In this document: one piece after another, positions 18,326-26,379 of the stretch
How positions within the stretch are numbered: the first letter of the stretch is position 1
Layout of the letters: every line of letters starts with the position of its first letter
NCBI RefSeq assembly: GCF_001440475.1
Contig: NZ_LLYB01000034.1
Coordinates: 182,403-224,613 of the forward strand
From: Bradyrhizobium lablabi
GTDB taxonomy: Bacteria; Pseudomonadota; Alphaproteobacteria; Rhizobiales; Xanthobacteraceae
Direction of reading: 5' to 3'
DNA: 42,211 bases
Made by a program: the position numbers and the translations under genes
Notes under the pieces: generated by a model
What the model was told of the DNA's origin: nothing
Seen by the model: the letters and a program-made list of their open reading frames with translations, nothing else
Databases searched by the model: none

Positions 18326-18621
18326 CGTTACGTTACCTGCCTTGAGGGGAAAACTGCAAACCGGCGCGGTCGTGGGGCGCTCGCATAGCCACCATCCGTC
18401 ATTCGCTAGTCTTGTCGGAATAGGCATTCGATGATCGCCTGCTGGTTTGCAGGACGCACTATCCGGCGCTGTTGTGCAGTTGCCTGGAGTGTCGTCTGCA
18501 AGACTTCAGGATTTTTTTGCAGTTTCCGTGCAGGTGCCGTTATGCGCTCGCGCCGATGAAGCAAGTTTGATACGGGCAATGGTCTCCTTCGATCTTCTCG
18601 CGCAAGCCGCTATCGATTCTC

Positions 18622-19923
18622 ATGAAAATTCTCAAGCGTATTGGCCTCATCCTGCTCTGGCTCGTCGGAGCTGTCTTTGTTTTCGCTGCAGCCAACAAGA
18701 ACGATCCCTATCTGATTTCGCTGCGGGGGCCGGGAAACATTGTTCTGGCGGTCGCGAGCGTCGCTGTTGCCGTCATCCTTATCCGCGGCGGATACTGGAG
18801 GAGGGGTGTCGCGGGTAGGGCGCTCATTCTGCTGTGGTGCCTGCCGTCGCTGTCGATGCTCGGCGCGCATGCTTCGTTTGAATGGCGCAAGCAGCGCGTT
18901 CTGCAAGCCGATGCCGCGCAGGCAAGAAGCCTTGCGCGCCACTTTATCGTTGGATACTCGTCATTTGCCGAGGTGGCCGTCCTGGCCGAAAAGGGTCTGA
19001 TTGCCGGCGTCTACATCACCAGGCACAACATCGTGGGCTCTACCGCGGCGCGTCTGAAGGAAGAGATCTCGGCGCTACAGGAGAAACGGCGGGCCGCCAG
19101 CCTGCCACCCCTGATCGTTGCGGCCGACCAGGAAGGCGGCATCGTATCGCATCTGGCGCCGCCCTTGACCAAATTGCCGGCGCTATCGACGCTTGCGGAC
19201 CTTGCGCCGGAAGCTCGCGCCGAGAAGGCCCAGGCGTTCGGGCGTACTCACGGTCAGGAGCTGGCGGCGCTCGGCGTCACCGTCAATTTCGCGCCGGTGC
19301 TGGATTTGCGGCCCGAAGTGAAGCGCAACCGATTCGACTTCAACACGCTGATCGGCCGCCGCGCGATTTCCGGCGATCCGGCGATCGTCGCCGATATCGC
19401 GAGCGCTTATGTGGGCGGTCTCGAAGCGTCCGGCGTCGGCGCGACCGTCAAGCATTTTCCGGGGCTTGGCCGCGTACGGACCGATACCCATCATTTCAGC
19501 GCCGACCTGGATACGCCTATCGAGGAGCTTGAAGCATCGGACTGGATCCCGTTCAGGAAGGTGCTGGCCGGCTCGAAAGCGCAATTGATGATCGGGCATG
19601 TGGCACTGACTTCGGTCGATCCGGACCGCCCCGCGTCGCATTCCAAGCGGGTTGTCGACGGCATCATTCGCAAGAAATGGAACCATCAGGGCGTCGTCAT
19701 AACCGACGACCTCGTGATGGGGGCAATCTATCAGCGCAACGTCTGTACAGCGGTGGTCGAGGCGCTCAACGCCGGTGTCGATCTTTTGCTGGTCGCGTTC
19801 GACGGGGCGCAGTTCTATCGCATCTTCACCTGCGCCATGGCGGCGTCGGCCGAGGGAAGGCTCGATGCCGCCATGCTGCGCGATAGCGAGACGCGGTTGA
19901 AGGCGGCATTCCCGGTGGATTGA
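18622..19923 (+). CDS. Membrane-anchored glycoside hydrolase family 3 protein, NagZ-like
   Basis: Protein of 433 aa with three N-terminal membrane segments (about 5-22, 39-55 and 63-80) followed by a GH3 N-terminal domain from about residue 100. NagZ-type features are AADQEGG (168-173), KHFPG (277-281), the acid/base pair Asp288-x-His290 in TDTH, and the nucleophile in TDDLVMGA, probably Asp362. NagZ removes N-acetylglucosamine from muropeptides or similar beta-GlcNAc chains. Charge distribution (MKILKR inside; RGGYWRRG loop inside) puts the catalytic domain in the periplasm, unlike the cytosolic NagZ. The GH3 C-terminal domain is absent, as in NagZ. It diverges from the membrane-protein gene. 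Confidence 0.85.
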   Translation: MKILKRIGLILLWLVGAVFVFAAANKNDPYLISLRGPGNIVLAVASVAVAVILIRGGYWRRGVAGRALILLWCLPSLSMLGAHASFEWRKQRVLQADAAQARSLARHFIVGYSSFAEVAVLAEKGLIAGVYITRHNIVGSTAARLKEEISALQEKRRAASLPPLIVAADQEGGIVSHLAPPLTKLPALSTLADLAPEARAEKAQAFGRTHGQELAALGVTVNFAPVLDLRPEVKRNRFDFNTLIGRRAISGDPAIVADIASAYVGGLEASGVGATVKHFPGLGRVRTDTHHFSADLDTPIEELEASDWIPFRKVLAGSKAQLMIGHVALTSVDPDRPASHSKRVVDGIIRKKWNHQGVVITDDLVMGAIYQRNVCTAVVEALNAGVDLLLVAFDGAQFYRIFTCAMAASAEGRLDAAMLRDSETRLKAAFPVD

Positions 19924-19941
19924 AGCAAGCCGGCGCGCGAA

Positions 19942-21129
19942 TTACTTCGCGAACCGGCCTTCCTCCGATAGTCGCGCCATTGCCTGAGCTCGAAATGCCG
20001 GCTTTTGATCCTGCCGCTTGGACCACGACACATAATAGGCCACGCCCGTCATGATCGAGATTCCGGCAAAGCTGACCAGGGCGTGCATGACGAGCGAGTC
20101 GGGACCCGTGATCAGGACGAAGTGCCCGGCAAATGAAAGAAAAACCCCGGCGCAGAACACCGCCAGCCATTCCTGGCCGCACGTGATGACTGGCTGCAAC
20201 GCCAGCCATTTGAATCCGGCCCAGTCCCGCGGCACCAAATAGGCAAAGAGAAAGGCGAGCGCGAGGAAGTGAATCACCCTGTGCGGGGCGAGAGTTTCCC
20301 TGTCACGGGGCAGAAGGACGTCGCGAAGGAGGTCCGGGACAAGCCCAGCCTGCGGAAACTTCGCCGCCACCGTCATCACAAGGGCAAGGACCAGATACAG
20401 CCACGCAGCGGCGCGCAGGATCGCGAATTCCTGAAGCGTACGCAGGGTGCGTATTTGATTCGCGCCGCTCAGGGCAAACCAGGCGCCGAGCACAAACAGG
20501 AGTTGCCAGCAGAACGGGTTGAGGTACCACTTTCCATCGGGAAACGAAGACAGATTCCAGTCGAGCTGGCGGGCTGCCGCGTAGAGCCCGATCGACCCCG
20601 CCATCGTGACGTTCGGCCGGCGGACCAGGCCGAACAGAACGATCGGGAAGATCGCCATCAGCACGATCAACAGTTGGAGCACATCGAGGTTGAGCGGCTT
20701 GGCCTGCAGCAGCAGGCCATGAATCAGTGTCCGGATCGTATGGTCGACGATTCCCGTGACATTGAAATCGCCGATGAGTTCGGATGCCCGGGACTTGCGC
20801 GCGACGTATCCGATCAGATCTATATAGATCACAAACAGGACGATATAGGCGGCATAGAGCTGCCACAGCCGCTTGAAGATGCGGGTAGCCGTTACGACGA
20901 AGCCGCGCTCCAGCATCATCCTTCCATAAAGGATCGCGGCAGTATAGCCGCCGACGAACACGAACAGGTCGGTGGCGCCGCTGAAGCCGAAATTGCGCAT
21001 GGTCAGCAGGCTGACCGCATTATGAGGAACGTGATCCAGAAAGAGAAACCAGGCCGCGATACCGAGCAGGAGATAGAGTCGGAGATCGCCGTCGCGCGCA
21101 GCGAGCTCAGTCTTCATTGACGGAGACAT
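19942..21129 (-). CDS. opgC: OpgC-family membrane acyltransferase
   Basis: Inner-membrane protein of 395 aa with about ten membrane segments. The N-terminal RLYLLLGIAAWFLFLDHVPHNAVSLLTMRNFGFSGATDLFVFVGGYTAAILYG region is the recognisable OpgC domain, with the H33-region and GATDLFVFVGGY. OpgC succinylates osmoregulated periplasmic or cyclic glucans, which in Bradyrhizobium relatives matters for envelope and host interaction. ATG 21129 was taken; ATG 21117 is possible. It converges on the GH3 gene with an 18-bp gap. Specific glucan substrate not visible. Confidence 0.85.
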   Translation of the reverse strand: MSPSMKTELAARDGDLRLYLLLGIAAWFLFLDHVPHNAVSLLTMRNFGFSGATDLFVFVGGYTAAILYGRMMLERGFVVTATRIFKRLWQLYAAYIVLFVIYIDLIGYVARKSRASELIGDFNVTGIVDHTIRTLIHGLLLQAKPLNLDVLQLLIVLMAIFPIVLFGLVRRPNVTMAGSIGLYAAARQLDWNLSSFPDGKWYLNPFCWQLLFVLGAWFALSGANQIRTLRTLQEFAILRAAAWLYLVLALVMTVAAKFPQAGLVPDLLRDVLLPRDRETLAPHRVIHFLALAFLFAYLVPRDWAGFKWLALQPVITCGQEWLAVFCAGVFLSFAGHFVLITGPDSLVMHALVSFAGISIMTGVAYYVSWSKRQDQKPAFRAQAMARLSEEGRFAK

Positions 21130-21285
21130 TGTGAACTAAGAACTTTGCAAGTCGGAGGAATCGAATCGCGACAATAGCGCGACTGTCCGCACCGTCGGAA
21201 TAGACTTTGCGTGAAGAATATTTAAGCAAGCCGTCGGCGATTGAAGCGGTTCAGCGATCACAATGTTTTGACGGAATAGCGAGGC

Positions 21286-21561
21286 TCACGCGCGCTCATG
21301 CTTGCGCAAGTCGCGGAGGTGATCGAAGTGGCTGGCTTGGAGATCGGCGCCGGTCGCGGCGATGCCGGGCAGGGACGCTTCGCCGAGGATCTCGGCGGTG
21401 ATATCCTCGACCGTGCAATCGGCGATTTCATGAATGAAGCTGATATTCCTGTACTCACCCGACGCCACCCGGGAGATGACCTCGCGCCTGGTGATTTCCG
21501 GATCGACGATGGCCTCGCGGCCGCGCCGGCCGTAGTCGATCATCACGACGAAATACTGCAT
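21286..21561 (-). CDS. Conserved-looking 91-aa protein with palindromic operators upstream
   Basis: Soluble acidic protein of 91 aa, with no domain I recognise. It begins with a hydrophobic beta-like stretch (MQYFVVMIDYG) and has an ITRREVISRVASGEY segment and a His-rich tail. Its upstream region holds two copies of the 15-bp palindrome also found at the S24 repressor promoter (21609-21654), so it is probably controlled by that repressor. The ribosome site is weak. It reads in the same direction as the repressor, 159 bp away. Function unknown. Confidence 0.6.
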   Translation of the reverse strand: MQYFVVMIDYGRRGREAIVDPEITRREVISRVASGEYRNISFIHEIADCTVEDITAEILGEASLPGIAATGADLQASHFDHLRDLRKHERA

Positions 21562-21608
21562 GCTGGCGATCCGACCTCAATCCATGCCCTGAAATCGAGG
21601 GGCAGTAT

Positions 21609-21654
21609 TTCGGAAAATCGGAAGTTTGTCAAGATAAAATTCGGAAAAACAGAA
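21609..21654. promoter_or_regulatory. Two S24-repressor-type operators before the 91-aa gene
   Basis: TTCGGAAAATCGGAA (21609-21623) and TTCGGAAAAACAGAA (21640-21654) both fit TTCNGAW-N-WTCNGAA, the second with one half-site mismatch. Their starts are 31 bp apart, close to three helical turns. Identical-pattern sites occur at the repressor promoter. Binding is inferred from repetition and position. Confidence 0.65.
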
Positions 21655-21720
21655 ATCGTGCGTCGCGGCGGTGACTTCCGCGACAGAAGCGGTTGATTCG
21701 GAAATCGCGAGCCGCGGTAG

Positions 21721-22356
21721 CTATTTTTCCGGCGCGCGGCCCGCCGCCCTTGCTGCCTTGCGTGCCCGGGCGGCTGCCTTGCTGCGCAGCCGCTCGATCT
21801 GGCCCCTGGGCAGCGTGACGCAGATCTCGCCGATCCATTCCACCTTCACGCCGGTGATCGGTTTGGCATTGAAGCTCGTGAGGTTGACCGTGGTCGGAGA
21901 CTTTCCGCGCTCGATCGTCTTCAGATAGCGTTCGCCGGTCTTGAGGCGTACGGCGGCCTCTTCGCCGTAGAAGCTCGACACCGGATGTTGCTGCTCGCGA
22001 TAGACCACGATGATATCGCCATTCTCGTACTTCGGCAGCATGGAATCGCCTGATACCTCGAAGGCGATGGTTTCTTCGGCGATGGGGAAGGGCAGTTCGA
22101 CGTCGCCGAGGCCTTCCGGCGGCACCTGCTCGTGTTCCGGCTCGATCGTAGCACCGGCGCCGACGCGGCCCATGATCGGCACCGAGTTCAGTTCGAGATA
22201 CTCGATGATTAAGGCGATCTCGGACGCCTTGATCAGGCGTATCCCGGACAGGATCTCGGAGACGGCGCCAGGGCGAACGCCCATTGCGGCCGCCAGTCCG
22301 CCCTTGGTCTTGCCCGGCTTCTCCAGTCCCCGTTCGATCAATCTCACATCCAGCAT
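21721..22356 (-). CDS. Phage-type S24 repressor (LexA/CI-like, autocleaving)
   Basis: Repressor of 211 aa. An N-terminal helix-turn-helix spans about 1-50 (TKGGLAAAMGVRPGAVSEILSG). The C-terminal S24 peptidase domain has Ala67-Gly68 as the likely cleavage pair, nucleophile Ser105 in VSGDSMLPKY and Lys146 in RYLKTI; the 41-residue Ser-Lys spacing equals that of LexA. Such repressors are normally inactivated by RecA-stimulated self-cleavage after DNA damage. A basic Ala-rich tail follows. ATG 22356 is preferred over 22386 because AAGGA precedes it. Three operators overlap its promoter and ribosome site, so it should regulate itself and the divergent GcrA-like gene. Confidence 0.9.
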   Translation of the reverse strand: MLDVRLIERGLEKPGKTKGGLAAAMGVRPGAVSEILSGIRLIKASEIALIIEYLELNSVPIMGRVGAGATIEPEHEQVPPEGLGDVELPFPIAEETIAFEVSGDSMLPKYENGDIIVVYREQQHPVSSFYGEEAAVRLKTGERYLKTIERGKSPTTVNLTSFNAKPITGVKVEWIGEICVTLPRGQIERLRSKAAARARKAARAAGRAPEK

Positions 22357-22366
22357 GGTCGAATCC

Positions 22367-22439
22367 TTCCGAATTTCAGAAACCATAGCAGTTCCGATTA
22401 TCCGAAATCAAGCTTGACTTTCATTTCGGAATATCAGAA
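22367..22439. promoter_or_regulatory. Three-site operator array in the repressor/GcrA divergent promoter
   Basis: Three 15-bp imperfect palindromes fit TTCNGAW-N-WTCNGAA: TTCCGAATTTCAGAA (22367-22381), TTCCGATTATCCGAA (22392-22406) and TTCGGAATATCAGAA (22425-22439). Site 1 covers the repressor ribosome-site region. Site 2 fills the spacer of a leftward promoter (TTGATT at 22411-22406, TATGGT-like -10 at 22387-22382). Site 3 sits in a rightward promoter with TTGACT at 22414-22419. This layout is that of a phage operator region. Confidence 0.75.
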
Positions 22440-22485
22440 ATTGGTGGTCGGCGTCGGGCGGCGTTGACAAGAGCAAGGACAACAA

Positions 22486-23187
22486 ATGGAACTGTCGAAC
22501 TGGGCGCCCGAGCACTCGGACGCGCTGCGGGAATTTATTGCCAAGGGCTTGAGCTTTTCGGAGGCCGCGCAGGCGATCAACTCACGATTCAATACGTCCT
22601 ACTCTCGCAATGCTGCGCTCGGCCGCGCCCGACGCCTGGGGCTGGGGGCTGATGATCGTCGGCAACCGTCGATGCCGACCAAGCCGGCAGAGCTGCGCGA
22701 CGTCGCGGAGCCGCCTGTCCGTGAGGCCGGGATGTCTGCGCTGGTCTGGCCGGTGCCGCTATTCAAGGAGGTCAAGCCGCTCAAGCTGCGCTGCGTGGCC
22801 GTCGAACCGCGGCATCTCTCTGTGATCGAACTCGAGAAGGGTGACTGCCGCTACCCCTACGGCGGCGATGAAGAGAACGAAGCTATCACCTTCTGTGGAC
22901 ATCCGCGTCGCTCGGGTTCGGCTTACTGCACGCCCCATTTTCATTTGAGTCGAAATCCGGTCGAGCCGGCCGAACGCGCGGTGAGCACCGCCCTGCTGCG
23001 TGTGGTTGGAGGCGGGATGGAGAGTGCCGATGTCGCAGGCGTGGCGGGCAGACTGAAGCGGCTGCCGCGCCGGCATCGGATCGCGCATCTGCGCGCGCTG
23101 ATCGGACTTGAGCCGGAAGGCGGCGACCGCCGGCACGTACTGTTCGAATTGCTAAGCGACGAGCTGTCGGGCGTACCAATCGAATAG
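22486..23187 (+). CDS. GcrA-like cell-cycle regulator paralogue
   Basis: Protein of 233 aa. Residues 1-55 form a GcrA-type N-terminal helix-turn-helix (WAPEHSDALREFIAKGLSFSEAAQAIN, then RNAALGRARRLGL). Cys121, Cys137, Cys148 and His151 in DCRYPYG, FCGHP and YCTPH match the GcrA C-terminal signature. GcrA works with sigma-70 and recognises GANTC sites methylated by CcrM. This copy carries about 80 extra residues after the signature and lies in a repressor-controlled module, so it is probably a phage-borne relative rather than the housekeeping GcrA. AAGGA precedes ATG 22486. The next gene follows by 47 bp. Confidence 0.85.
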   Translation: MELSNWAPEHSDALREFIAKGLSFSEAAQAINSRFNTSYSRNAALGRARRLGLGADDRRQPSMPTKPAELRDVAEPPVREAGMSALVWPVPLFKEVKPLKLRCVAVEPRHLSVIELEKGDCRYPYGGDEENEAITFCGHPRRSGSAYCTPHFHLSRNPVEPAERAVSTALLRVVGGGMESADVAGVAGRLKRLPRRHRIAHLRALIGLEPEGGDRRHVLFELLSDELSGVPIE

Positions 23188-23234
23188 ATCTTCCGATCAA
23201 AACCTGAATTCCACTCTTTCAAGGAGTCCATCAG

Positions 23235-23810
23235 ATGCCGAGAGCCAAACGCCGAAAGCCGTACGATCCTGCCAGGGCGCATGACCGGAGATCCCGTGAC
23301 GTGTTACGCAACGCCGAAGTCGCAACCGTGGAGGTCGATAATCCCCTGGCGCTGGAGCCGGGCGAGAAGATTGTTGCGCTGCGTTCGATCCGCAACGATC
23401 CACTCGCTCGCCTGCATTCCCATCGCCAGATCGACGAGGCGCAGTATCAGGCAGGGCGTGCGTTCCAGAGCGACTGGGAGAAGGCCGAGCGGGGACCGCG
23501 TGCGGTCGATCCGAGCCGCGACTACGTCGATGGCGGGCAGCGGCGCGAGCCGATCACCGAGGGCCAGCGCAAGGCTGTGCTGCGGTTGAACCGGGCCGAA
23601 CGCGAGCTTGGTGCTGATGGTTCGGCGCTGGTGCATGACGTCCTGGTCCACGGAATGACCATGGAGCAGATCGGCCAGCGCAGAGGCCTGCATACTGGAC
23701 GCTGGAAGGACTATTTTTCAAAGCGATTCCGCGAGTGCCTCGACCGGCTGGCGCTATTGTACGGGTTCGCGACGGAGCATCCCGTTCCCGTCAAAAGCCT
23801 CCAGCGCTGA
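23235..23810 (+). CDS. DUF6456-like helix-turn-helix protein
   Basis: Basic protein of 191 aa. A central part (IDEAQYQAGRAFQSDWEKAERGPR, then ITEGQRKAVLRLNRAERELG) and a C-terminal helix-turn-helix-like stretch (HGMTMEQIGQRRGLHTGRWKDYFSKRFRECLDRLALLYG, about 139-177) resemble the DUF6456 proteins of alphaproteobacteria and their phages. A DNA-binding regulatory role is likely but not proven. AAGGAG precedes ATG 23235, and it follows the GcrA-like gene, so both probably depend on the same operator. Its 3' end overlaps the convergent BamA-like gene by 20 bp. Confidence 0.7.
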   Translation: MPRAKRRKPYDPARAHDRRSRDVLRNAEVATVEVDNPLALEPGEKIVALRSIRNDPLARLHSHRQIDEAQYQAGRAFQSDWEKAERGPRAVDPSRDYVDGGQRREPITEGQRKAVLRLNRAERELGADGSALVHDVLVHGMTMEQIGQRRGLHTGRWKDYFSKRFRECLDRLALLYGFATEHPVPVKSLQR

Positions 23811-26142
23811 ATCGCAGCGGCTGCACCACGTCATAGGCCGCCTTGGTCAGCGGTACGGCATAGTCGACGGTTAGGGCGCCGAATGGCGAGGCCCAGGTCA
23901 GGCCGGCGCCGACCGACGAGCGCACGACGTTCTTGTTGGCGACCTGAAGCCCTGCCGTCGAGCCACTGTAGCGGAATACGCTACCGGCATCGACGAAGGC
24001 CGTGGCCCTGAGGCCGTATTCGTTGGGTATGCCGGGGATCGCGCTCTGCAATTCGGCGGTCGTTGCCCAATAGGCGCTGCCGCCGACATTATCCATCGTG
24101 GTGCCGGGCGTCAGGTCGCGCGGGCCGAATCCGTTCGGAGCAAAGCCGCGCACCATGGTCGGGCCGCCGAAGAAATTGTTCATCAGCGGCACCTGCTGGC
24201 CACCCCAGCCGGTGACGTAACCGCCCTGCGCGCGCACCATGCCGACCAGATCGCTGTTCAGCGACTTGTAGTAGCGCACGTCTTCCGTCGTTTTCAGGAA
24301 TTTCACGTCGCCGCCAAGGCCAGCCAGATCCTGGCTTAGCTGCGACCTGATTCCACTGGTCGGGCTCTTTGCGTCATCGAGCGTGCTGTACGTCGTCACA
24401 CTGCCGGGGGCGGAGACCCACGTCGGTCCGGCGGCCGCTGCCTGCCGGACGGCCAGCGAAGGCGTCAGGCCGGAGCTGTTCGGCGATAGCGTGATGTCCT
24501 GATTGTAGATCGCATAGCGCCATTGCACGCCAATTTCCTCGGTAATCGGCGTGCCCAGTTGCAGCCTCGCGCCATAAGTGGTGCTGCCGTAGGACTGGTA
24601 GCTGTTGGCGTCGGTCTGGCGGCCGAACAGTTCGATTCCGGCCGCGACCTTGGTGCCGAGAAAATAGGGTTCGGACGCCGCCAGGTTGATCCCGCGCGCA
24701 TACTGGCCGTAAGTGAAAACGGACTGCAGGTTCTTGCCCGTGCCGTAGAAATTGCGCTCGCCCAGTTTGACCTCGACCAGCGCGCCGTCGACGGTCGAGT
24801 AACCGCCGGCGATGTTGAAATCGCCAGTGGCCTGGTCGACCGCCTCGACATCGAGGATGACATGATCCGGCGCCGAGCCTGGCCGGTTCGATACTTTCAC
24901 CGTCTTGAAGTAGTTCAAATTCTTCAGGCGCCGTTCGGCCCGGTCTATCAGCGTCTTGTTGTAGGGATCGCCTTCCGCGATGTCGAATTCGCGCCGGATC
25001 ACGTAATCGCGGGTGCGCGTGTTGCCACGAATTTCGATCCGCTCGATATAGGCGCGCGGCCCCTGTTCGATCACGAAGGCAACGTCGATGCGTTGCGTGG
25101 CGGCATCGCGGGTGAGGCGAGGGGTCGCCTCGGCAAAGGGATAGCCGAGCTTTGCCATTTCGATGGCCAGTAGCTCGGTGGTCTTGTCCAGGGCATTACC
25201 GTCGAACACCGCGCCCGCGCGGGCGGTGGGAAGGGCGCGAAGCCGGTCGCAATCCATGCCGGGAATGTTGCAGGTGACGGTGACTTCCCGGAAGTGATAG
25301 AGCGGACCTTCATCGATCGCGAAGTTCAGCGTGAAGCCCTTTGCCGCCGGATCATACTCGGCCTTCGCCGAGGGGATGCTGACATCGGCATAACCCTTGC
25401 TGCGGTAGTAACGCCGGAGCTGTTCCTGGTCTTGCGCGACGCGGTCGGGATCGTAGATGTTGCCGCCGGTCAGGAAGCTCAGCATATGGGTGGCGGAAGT
25501 CTTGATCACCGCGCTGAGCTGCCGTTTGCCAAAAGCCTTGTTGCCGGTGAAGTCGATTTGCCGCACCGGAGTCTTTGCGCCCTCCGTTATGGCGTAGACG
25601 AGGTCGACCCGGCCATTGCCGCGGTCGATGATTTGCGGATCGACGTGGACCTCGGTACGGCCGGCACGCCGGTAAGCCTCGATGATACGGCTGACGTCGG
25701 ACTGCACGGTGGCGCGCTGCAGCGAGCCGCGCGCCTTGGATTCAACGGCGGCGGCAAGGTCGGCGTCCTTGACCTTCTTGTTGCCTTCGAACGCGACGCG
25801 GTCGAGCACGGGCGCTTCGGACAGATGCACCACAAGCCGCTCGCCGGCGCGTTCGATGGAAACCTTTTCGAACAGTCCCGTTGCAATCAGCGCTTTCAAC
25901 GCCGCGTCGCGTGCTGCCTCGTCGAAATGCCCGTCGGGATTTGCCTTGAAGTAAGAGCGTACGGTCTCGGCATCGACGCGGCGGTTGCCTTCGACGATGA
26001 TCGATCCTTGCGGCGGCGCGGTTTCGGCGACGACTGGTGTCGCGAAAATCAACCCGACGGCGCCGGCAATTCGACAAGCGACCAGCCCCGATCGGGACGA
26101 TCGGTTGTGTTGCGTGATGCGTCTAATCGCTCTGATCCCCAC
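23791..26142 (-). CDS. BamA-like outer-membrane protein (Omp85 family)
   Basis: Outer-membrane assembly factor of about 783 aa. After a signal peptide (cleavage near ATPVVA-ET) come five POTRA-like repeats at about 46-110, 112-190, 191-281, 282-362 and 363-440, then a beta-barrel to the C-terminal Phe. The L6-loop motif VRGF is at 664-667. BamA inserts barrel proteins. POTRA4 has Cys291 and Cys298, which could form a disulfide. GTG at 26142 gives the normal signal-peptide layout; the frame open to 26991 is antisense to the next gene and was not used. No skp, lpxD or fabZ neighbours are present, as would be usual for the main bamA, so this is probably an extra copy. Confidence 0.8.
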   Translation of the reverse strand: MGIRAIRRITQHNRSSRSGLVACRIAGAVGLIFATPVVAETAPPQGSIIVEGNRRVDAETVRSYFKANPDGHFDEAARDAALKALIATGLFEKVSIERAGERLVVHLSEAPVLDRVAFEGNKKVKDADLAAAVESKARGSLQRATVQSDVSRIIEAYRRAGRTEVHVDPQIIDRGNGRVDLVYAITEGAKTPVRQIDFTGNKAFGKRQLSAVIKTSATHMLSFLTGGNIYDPDRVAQDQEQLRRYYRSKGYADVSIPSAKAEYDPAAKGFTLNFAIDEGPLYHFREVTVTCNIPGMDCDRLRALPTARAGAVFDGNALDKTTELLAIEMAKLGYPFAEATPRLTRDAATQRIDVAFVIEQGPRAYIERIEIRGNTRTRDYVIRREFDIAEGDPYNKTLIDRAERRLKNLNYFKTVKVSNRPGSAPDHVILDVEAVDQATGDFNIAGGYSTVDGALVEVKLGERNFYGTGKNLQSVFTYGQYARGINLAASEPYFLGTKVAAGIELFGRQTDANSYQSYGSTTYGARLQLGTPITEEIGVQWRYAIYNQDITLSPNSSGLTPSLAVRQAAAAGPTWVSAPGSVTTYSTLDDAKSPTSGIRSQLSQDLAGLGGDVKFLKTTEDVRYYKSLNSDLVGMVRAQGGYVTGWGGQQVPLMNNFFGGPTMVRGFAPNGFGPRDLTPGTTMDNVGGSAYWATTAELQSAIPGIPNEYGLRATAFVDAGSVFRYSGSTAGLQVANKNVVRSSVGAGLTWASPFGALTVDYAVPLTKAAYDVVQPLRFSAGGF

Positions 26143-26379
26143 GTCCCGCGGGGCTCCCGTTGATCGCCTGAGATCGAATTGCTCGCGCGGGGCAAAAAAA
26201 TGTCTGGGATAAGGTGAGTTGCAGGCGGGTTTTTCAAAGCGCGCCACAATTTCGACGCCTTTTGTTAAGGTCGGTTTTCTCAGAATTGTCGCAATGCGCG
26301 CTTCATGCTTTCTCATCGAGAGCGCCTGGGACGCATGTGCCGGAACCGTGGCATGCGTCTGCACTCGCAGGAGCATCAC

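Noticed and set aside
21697..21703. Possible sixth repressor half-site (TTCGGAA)
   Set aside because: Only one half matches; the second arm is TCGCGAG, so it is not a palindrome copy.
22464..22469. TTGACA as promoter of the GcrA-like gene
   Set aside because: Only about 17 bp before the start codon, too close for a -35 box.
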